A stretch of DNA of 64,000 bases from Gemmatimonadaceae bacterium (lineage in GTDB: Bacteria > Gemmatimonadota > Gemmatimonadetes > Gemmatimonadales > Gemmatimonadaceae), in contig DATLTC010000019.1 of NCBI GenBank assembly GCA_035533755.1, positions 1 through 64,000 on the forward strand. Reading direction: 5' to 3'. This document shows, in pieces, positions 59,000 to 64,000 of this stretch (the stretch's first letter is position 1; each line of letters begins with the position of its first letter). Both the position numbers and the translations under genes were made by a program. The notes below the pieces were generated by a model. The model was not told the DNA's origin. It saw only the letters and a list, made by a program, of their open reading frames with translations, and ran no database searches.

Positions 59000-59990
59000 G
59001 GTATTGATGGCGGCCCTCGTGGCCGCGGCGGCGAGCGCGGCGTGCGCCGCCCCGCTCGCCGCCCAGGGAGCCCAGCCGCCCACGCGCCCCAAGCGCGTCG
59101 AGCACGCGCCGAAGGCCGCGTCCAGGGCCACGCCCAAGCCGAAGAAAGCGAAGGTGGACACCGCGCCCAAGCCCACGTGGCCGGTGGCGGGGCCGGCGCC
59201 GCTGCCGGGCTCGATCCTGCCGTCGCACCGCATCGTGGCGTTCTACGGCAATCCGCTCTCGAAGAAGATGGGGATCCTCGGCGCGCTGCCGCCGGAGCAG
59301 ATGCTGGCGCGGCTCGACACCGAGGTGGAGCGCTGGCGGGCCGCCGATCCCGCCACGCCCGTGGTGCCGGCGCTGCAGTTGATCGTGAGCGTGGCCCAGG
59401 GGCAGGCCGGCCGCGACGGGATGTACCGGGCGCGCATGGCCGACACGTTGATCGATCGCGTGGCCGGGTGGGCGGATCAGCGCCATGCGCTGCTCTTTCT
59501 CGACGTGCAGGTGGGCCACAGCACGGTGGCGGCCGAGTTGCCGCGGCTGCTCAAGTATCTCGCGCGGCCCAACGTGCAGCTGGCGCTCGACCCCGAGTTC
59601 TCGATGAAGGACGGCAGCACGCCGGGCACCAGGATCGGCACGATGGACGCGAGAGACGTGAACGACGCGGTGGCCGTGCTCGACAGCCTGGTGACGGCCA
59701 ACAACCTGCCCCCCAAGGTGCTCGTGGTGCACCGGTTCACGCGGCGGATGCTCACGCACGCCGATCGCATCCGGCTCGATCCCAAGGTGCAGATCGTGGT
59801 GGACATGGACGGCTGGGGCCCGCGGGCGTTGAAGGAGGATTCGTACCGGGCGTACGTGTACGAGGACCCCGTGCAGTTCACCGGCTTCAAGCTGTTCTAC
59901 CACAACGACACCAAGAGCGGGCGTCCGCTGATGACGCCGGCCGAGGTGCTCAAGCTGTTCCCGGCGCCGCTCTACATCCAGTACCAGTAG
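58989..59990 (+). CDS. Secreted protein of unknown function, possible TIM-barrel
   Basis: 333 residues with an N-terminal signal (MAALVAAAASAACAAPLAAQ), a basic Pro/Lys-rich linker (about 30-60) and a globular domain (about 70-333). Strand-like motifs occur in order: SHRIVAFYGNPLSKKMGILG, VPALQLIVSVAQGQ, HALLFLDVQVGHS, VQLALDPEFSM, KVLVVHRFT, VQIVVDMDGWG, GFKLFYHNDT. Asp/His/Asn-rich strand ends suggest a TIM-barrel hydrolase-like fold, but I cannot name a family. GTG 58989 overlaps the kinase by 11 bases; ATG 59007 would still leave the signal peptide. Confidence 0.7.
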   Translation: MVRRVLMAALVAAAASAACAAPLAAQGAQPPTRPKRVEHAPKAASRATPKPKKAKVDTAPKPTWPVAGPAPLPGSILPSHRIVAFYGNPLSKKMGILGALPPEQMLARLDTEVERWRAADPATPVVPALQLIVSVAQGQAGRDGMYRARMADTLIDRVAGWADQRHALLFLDVQVGHSTVAAELPRLLKYLARPNVQLALDPEFSMKDGSTPGTRIGTMDARDVNDAVAVLDSLVTANNLPPKVLVVHRFTRRMLTHADRIRLDPKVQIVVDMDGWGPRALKEDSYRAYVYEDPVQFTGFKLFYHNDTKSGRPLMTPAEVLKLFPAPLYIQYQ

Positions 59991-60011
59991 GCGCGCCTCG
60001 CCGGGCCCCGC

Positions 60012-60392
60012 TCACTGCGGGGAGAGAATCCTGACGAGCGCGGAATCTCCGACCGTGACGGAGTTGACGGTGATCGTCCCGATCACGTACGTCGCGCCCG
60101 TCGCGATCATCGTGACGAGGCCGGTGCTGCTGACCCTGGCCAGCGTGGTGTCGCGGGATGTCCAGGTGGTGTCGCCTTTCACCACCAGCGACCGGAGGTT
60201 CCCGTCGTACGCGGTCCCGGTGAGCTGCACCTTCGCGCCCGGGAGCGCCGATACGGTGTCCAGCCCGCCCTGGCCCGTGACCAGAAAATAGGTCAGCCCC
60301 CCGGAGACGACGGTGAGACCGGGTCCCGCAGAGGACCCGCCGCACGCGGCCGCGGCGGCCAGCACGCCGAGGATCACCAGTGTCCGTCGCAT
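60012..60392 (-). CDS. Small lipoprotein with Ig-like (BIG2) domain
   Basis: 126 residues. The hydrophobic signal ends AAAAACGG, with the putative lipidated Cys17. The rest reads as one bacterial Ig-like domain (TWTSRDTTLARVSSTGLVTMIATGATYVIGTITV, in parts; the pattern 'W.S.D...A.V...G.V.....G' is typical of BIG2). ATG 60392 has a perfect GGAGG about six bases away. It is probably displayed at the cell surface or periplasm. The gene is terminated near the converging secreted protein gene. No function is proposed. Confidence 0.8.
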   Translation of the reverse strand: MRRTLVILGVLAAAAACGGSSAGPGLTVVSGGLTYFLVTGQGGLDTVSALPGAKVQLTGTAYDGNLRSLVVKGDTTWTSRDTTLARVSSTGLVTMIATGATYVIGTITVNSVTVGDSALVRILSPQ

Positions 60393-60424
60393 CACATTCC
60401 TCCAAATTGCGGGAGCGGGTCCCG

Positions 60425-60452
60425 TCCCCACCGGCAGGATCGCCGGTGGGGA
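60425..60452 (-). terminator. Terminator after the M1 peptidase gene
   Basis: A perfect 11-bp stem (60425-60435 with 60442-60452) with a 6-base loop lies 44 bases after the peptidase stop and before the small lipoprotein gene. No T-tract follows. Confidence 0.7.
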
Positions 60453-60495
60453 GTGGTCCGATATCGGGGACCGCCCGCCGATCGTGAGTGGGTCG

Positions 60496-62451
60496 TTACG
60501 GGGAGGTCCAGGTGTTGTTCGTGCGGTCGATGTCAATGAGCTGGTGATCGGGATCGAGCTCGATCTTGGTCAGCGTCTTGCCCGCGAACGCATACTGCCG
60601 CAGGAACTTCGTGCTGTTCATGTACCAGGCTTCGGCGGGATACCTGAAGTCCTGCGTGGTGCCGTCGGAGAATGTGAACCGGGCGAGGATGGGCAGCACG
60701 CCGCGCGCCAGGTTGCCGTACACCACGGCCACGTGTTCGGTGTCGCCCATCGTGCGCGTCACCACCGTGTCGACGGTCTGGTCGAACCGGTCGTTGGTCT
60801 CGAAGAACTCGCGCCAGAACCAATCGAGGCGGCGGCCGCTCGCGTCCTCCATGGTGCGGAAGAAGTCGGCGGGCGTGGGGTGCTTGTACGCCCAGCGATG
60901 GATGTACTCGCGGAACGCGTCGTCGAACGCGCTGTCGCCCAGCACCTGGCGGCGCAGGAGATGGAGCGCCATCGACGTCTTCTCATACTGATTGATGCCG
61001 AGGAGGCCCGGATTGATGCGGTCGGGCCCGACGTCGATCGGCGTGTCGTACCCAGCCTTCATCACCTGTTCCACGCCCTGGCGTTCCTCGAGCTCGCGCT
61101 GCGCCTCGTCGCCCTTCTGGGGATAGCGGAGCGCTTCGGAGAAGGTGTTGATGAACGTGTTGAAACCCTCGTCCTGCCAGAAGTGCATGCGCTCGTTGGA
61201 GCCGACGATCATCGGGAACCAGTTATGCCCGATCTCGTGCGTGATCACGTTGTAGAGGCCGTACACGTCGCGGCTGCGGGCCTCCATGGCGAGCATCGGA
61301 TATTCCATTCCGCTGATCGGGCCCTCGGCCACGGTGATCTGCGGGTACGGATACGCGAACCAGCGCTGCGAGTACTCCATGATCGACATCCGCGCCTGGT
61401 CGGCGGCATCGGACCACGGACTCACGGCCGACGGGCGGTAGTAGGCCTGGGCGAGAATGCCCTTCCAACTCGACGCGTCCCAGATGTATTCGGGCGAGGT
61501 GGCCCAGGCCACGTCGCGCACGTTCCGGGCGACGAACTTCCACGTCTGCGTACCCGACTTCCTGGGGCGCGCCGCGCCGCTCGCCAGTTCGGCCTGGGTG
61601 ACGATGTGCACGGTCGTGTCGGACCTGGCCGCGGCGTGGAGGCGCGCGATCTCGGGCTTGGTGAGCACCTCGGCCGCATTCTGGAGCATGCCGGTGGCGG
61701 CCACGATGTAGCCGGCGGGGACGGTGGCGGCGAGCGTGAAGTCGCCGTATTCGCAGTAGAATTCGCCCTGGCCGAGGTACGGCTCGATGTTCCAGCCCTT
61801 CACGTCGTCGTACACCACCATGCGCGGATACCACTGGCCGAACTCGAACAGCGAGCCGTCATAGCCCATGCGATCGGCGCCGTGCTCGGGAATGGCGAAG
61901 TGCCAGGCGATGTCGAACGTGGTGCTCTTGCCCGGCTTGAGCGGCTCGGCCAGATCCACCTTCATCACGGTGGTCGAGACGCGGGTGGTGAGCGGCACGT
62001 TCTTCTTGCCGGGGATCACCTGCTCGAACCGGTCGATCACGTCGCCGCCCTGGAAGCCGCGCGCGCCGAAGCGCGAATTCTGCGGATAGACGTACGAATT
62101 GAGCGACCCTTCCTTGAACGCGTCCTGCTCCACCTGCACCCACACGTAGTCGAGCGTGACCGGCGAGTTGTTGGTGTACTTGAGCGTCTCGTGGCCGGTG
62201 AGCACGCGGGCCGCGGTGTCGAGCGACGCCTGGATGTCGTAGTCGGCGCGATTCTGCCAGTACAGCGGACCGGGAGCGCCCGACCCCAGCCGGAACGCGT
62301 TGGGCGTGTTCAGGTGGAGCGGCGCGAAGATGGACGTGTCGCCCACGCCGGTGGCGTCGATCTTCTGCTGCGCCATGGCCGGCGCGGCCAGGCCGCCCAG
62401 CGCCGCGGCGGCGATCAGGATTCGAGAAATGTTGCGCACGGGAACGGTCAC
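60496..62451 (-). CDS. Secreted M1-family metallopeptidase
   Basis: 651 residues with a signal peptide to APAMAQ. The HEIGHNW motif (His405, Glu406, His409) with Glu428 (WQDEGFNTFINTF) is the gluzincin site. GMEYP at 381-385 stands in place of the aminopeptidase GAMEN exopeptidase motif. The N-terminal beta-rich domain and C-terminal helices follow the M1 plan. Such exported members often cleave N-terminal residues from peptides. GTG 62451 was chosen because it starts the signal peptide; the frame is open 14 codons further. There is no Shine-Dalgarno on this strand. Confidence 0.9.
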   Translation of the reverse strand: MTVPVRNISRILIAAAALGGLAAPAMAQQKIDATGVGDTSIFAPLHLNTPNAFRLGSGAPGPLYWQNRADYDIQASLDTAARVLTGHETLKYTNNSPVTLDYVWVQVEQDAFKEGSLNSYVYPQNSRFGARGFQGGDVIDRFEQVIPGKKNVPLTTRVSTTVMKVDLAEPLKPGKSTTFDIAWHFAIPEHGADRMGYDGSLFEFGQWYPRMVVYDDVKGWNIEPYLGQGEFYCEYGDFTLAATVPAGYIVAATGMLQNAAEVLTKPEIARLHAAARSDTTVHIVTQAELASGAARPRKSGTQTWKFVARNVRDVAWATSPEYIWDASSWKGILAQAYYRPSAVSPWSDAADQARMSIMEYSQRWFAYPYPQITVAEGPISGMEYPMLAMEARSRDVYGLYNVITHEIGHNWFPMIVGSNERMHFWQDEGFNTFINTFSEALRYPQKGDEAQRELEERQGVEQVMKAGYDTPIDVGPDRINPGLLGINQYEKTSMALHLLRRQVLGDSAFDDAFREYIHRWAYKHPTPADFFRTMEDASGRRLDWFWREFFETNDRFDQTVDTVVTRTMGDTEHVAVVYGNLARGVLPILARFTFSDGTTQDFRYPAEAWYMNSTKFLRQYAFAGKTLTKIELDPDHQLIDIDRTNNTWTSP

Positions 62452-62568
62452 CCCGATGAATGGAGGAGGAAAGGAGAATAGAGGACGATACACCCGGGTC
62501 AGGGGCCGGGGCCACCCGAACCGGCGTAAAATATGTGTCTGGCCGCGCGCCGCGCCCCGCGCCCGCGG

Positions 62569-64000
62569 TCAGGCGGCACCGGCGCCGCGGCGCCGATACC
62601 AGTAGGCGATGCCGAGCAGGAACGCGCTGGCCACGAGGTACGACGCGATACGAACGCCCACCGACGGCACGGTGCGGGCCGCGGCCAGCGCGCGCACGGC
62701 GGCCACGACGGCCAGCAGGAGACCGGCGCGGCGCAACCACCGGGCGTCGCGCGCCCGTCCGATCCCCACGGCAAGCACTGCGGTGCCCGCTTCCAGGCTC
62801 ACCAGCGCCAGCGAGGCGGTGGCGGCGCTCACGGCGGCGGCGAGTTCCTGATGCGCCCACAGGAACGCCCAGCACCACGGCGCCGCGCGGACCAGGGCGT
62901 ATGCCGCGCGCGCATCGCCGGCGCCGGCCCCTGCGGCGTCGGGCGACGCGCGCTCGACCGCCGCGGCGAGCGCGGGCCCCATCCAGGCCACCACCGCCCA
63001 GCCGGCGAGCGCCGCGGCTGCCGCCAGCGATTCGGGGGTGGCGAACGGGCGGTAGGCGAACGCGGGCCGCAGCAGCATCAGGACCCAGGCATACGCGCTG
63101 GCCCCCGTGAGCGCGAGCGCCATCATGAGCAGCCACGAACGGCTGGGACGCCAGCGCAGCCCGCCGGCGAAGGCCACGCCCAGCCCGGCCACGGTGGCGG
63201 GCATGATGGCCACGCGGCCCCACGGCGCGATGTACGCCCCCACCAGGGCGCACGCCGCGACGGCGAACGCCAACGCGTCGCGCAGCGCACCCACGCCGCG
63301 CCGCCAGACCGCGACGGTGAGCAGCACCGCCGCCGCCGCCGCGACCCGCGTGTGGGACCACGGGCCAGGCGCCACCGCTTCGCCGGTGGCGAAGGCGAGC
63401 ATGAGCGGGATCGCCGCGCCGTCCATCCACGCCGGCGCGCGCACCTGGGCCACGTTCCCGCCCTGTGGCGCCAGCGCGGGCGCATCGGCGGTGAGCTCGA
63501 GGAGCACCAGCCACGCCAGCGCCGCCGCGCCCACGAGCAGGCTCGTGGACGCGGGCGACAGCGCCGAACCCCGCGCACCCAGCCAGAGCGCCGCCAACGC
63601 GCCGATGACGCCCATGGCGCGCAGCCGCGAACGCACGAACTCCGCCGGCGCCGCGGGCAGGACGCCGGCCGCGGCCACCGCCAGGGGAAGGGCCACGGCG
63701 AGGGCCGGCCCCCACGCCCCGCCGCGCGCCGCCAGGACCACCGCGAACAGTGCCACCGCGGTGGCGAGCACGCGCTCCGCCGTGCGCCAGGCGCGGGCGC
63801 CGATCCCGACGGCGCCGGCGACTCCGATCACGGTGCCATACGAGGCGAGCATCAGCGCGCTCCCCTCCGGGCCGGCGGTGACGAAGGGCGCCACGGCCGC
63901 GCCGCCGAATCCCACGCACCAGAGGATCTCGTCGCCCTGGACATGCGCGAACGCGGCCAGCGCGATGGACGCGCCAGCGGCGAGCGCGAATGCGCCCCCG
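62569..64000 (-). CDS. DUF2339-like polytopic membrane protein, 5' truncated by window end
   Basis: At least 476 residues are visible; the frame continues past base 64000, and a GTG at 63915 is internal. The protein is almost all hydrophobic helices, very Ala/Val/Leu-rich, with short loops such as RPAFAYRPFATPESLA and a C-terminal RIASYLVASAFLLGIAYWYRRRG. This matches the DUF2339 family of large predicted membrane proteins, whose function is unknown. It is the last gene of its transcript, 117 bases before the M1 peptidase gene on the same strand. Confidence 0.72.
   Translation of the reverse strand, partial: GGAFALAAGASIALAAFAHVQGDEILWCVGFGGAAVAPFVTAGPEGSALMLASYGTVIGVAGAVGIGARAWRTAERVLATAVALFAVVLAARGGAWGPALAVALPLAVAAAGVLPAAPAEFVRSRLRAMGVIGALAALWLGARGSALSPASTSLLVGAAALAWLVLLELTADAPALAPQGGNVAQVRAPAWMDGAAIPLMLAFATGEAVAPGPWSHTRVAAAAAVLLTVAVWRRGVGALRDALAFAVAACALVGAYIAPWGRVAIMPATVAGLGVAFAGGLRWRPSRSWLLMMALALTGASAYAWVLMLLRPAFAYRPFATPESLAAAAALAGWAVVAWMGPALAAAVERASPDAAGAGAGDARAAYALVRAAPWCWAFLWAHQELAAAVSAATASLALVSLEAGTAVLAVGIGRARDARWLRRAGLLLAVVAAVRALAAARTVPSVGVRIASYLVASAFLLGIAYWYRRRGAGAA

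Overview
The window is high-GC DNA from a diderm bacterium: it has a type IV pilus secretin, two TonB-dependent receptors, several lipoproteins and a TolC-type efflux system. Gene content and order fit Gemmatimonadota best. That assignment is an inference from composition and synteny, because no rRNA or phylogenetic marker comparison could be run. I recognise no tRNA, rRNA, insertion sequence, prophage or CRISPR array. Nearly all of the window is densely packed housekeeping and envelope genes, many overlapping by 4 bases.

Layout. (1) 1-1636, plus strand: the 3' end of a TonB-dependent receptor and a secreted beta-propeller protein. (2) 1703-30527, minus strand: about 29 kb of continuous co-orientation. 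In transcription order it holds pilS, pilR, three membrane or polyprenol glycosyltransferase genes, pilA, three minor pilins, pilMNOPQ, a large lipoprotein, aroC, aroK, a shortened smg, topA, trmFO, xerC, an isoprenylcysteine methyltransferase-like gene, hslV, hslU and argF. This joins two old syntenies: pilMNOPQ next to aroK as in Proteobacteria, and topA-trmFO-xerC-hslV-hslU as in Bacillus. (3) 30551-35923: a CorC-like CBS protein, ArfB, a TPR membrane protein, and a very large secreted metallopeptidase/TolB-propeller/beta-barrel fusion. (4) 35991-44466: a Spy-like protein, a Tat-exported molybdopterin oxidoreductase with cytochrome b, a TetR-TolC-HlyD-EmrB efflux operon, and an ArsR regulator divergent from a small ferredoxin-like-fold protein. 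(5) 44525-55129: an S4 RNA-binding protein, esterase, CtpA protease, MATE exporter, NadR-like kinase with PnuC, TsaC, a propeller-phosphoesterase lipoprotein, IF-1 and a GGDEF diguanylate cyclase. (6) 55258-64000: a TPP riboswitch driving a TonB-dependent receptor, a REC-histidine kinase, secreted proteins of unknown function, an M1-type metallopeptidase and a truncated DUF2339-like membrane protein.

The most interesting system is the pilus region. PilS and PilR (a sigma-54 activator) are translationally coupled through 4-base overlaps to an ArnT/PMT-like GT-C enzyme, a DPM1-like GT2 enzyme and a TMTC-like (eukaryotic cadherin O-mannosyltransferase-like) GT-C enzyme with TPRs. The next gene is pilA. 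A near-consensus sigma-54 (-24/-12) site lies directly upstream of pilA, and a second lies upstream of the minor pilin genes, just after a strong terminator. I infer one regulatory and glycosylation unit for type IV pilins: GT2 would make a polyprenyl-phosphate sugar, the GT-C enzymes would transfer it in the periplasm, and PilSR with RpoN would switch on pilin supply.

Other strong points are the TPP riboswitch before a TonB receptor (thiamine uptake), the three-part metallopeptidase fusion, and two long intergenic hairpins that share a 12-base core.
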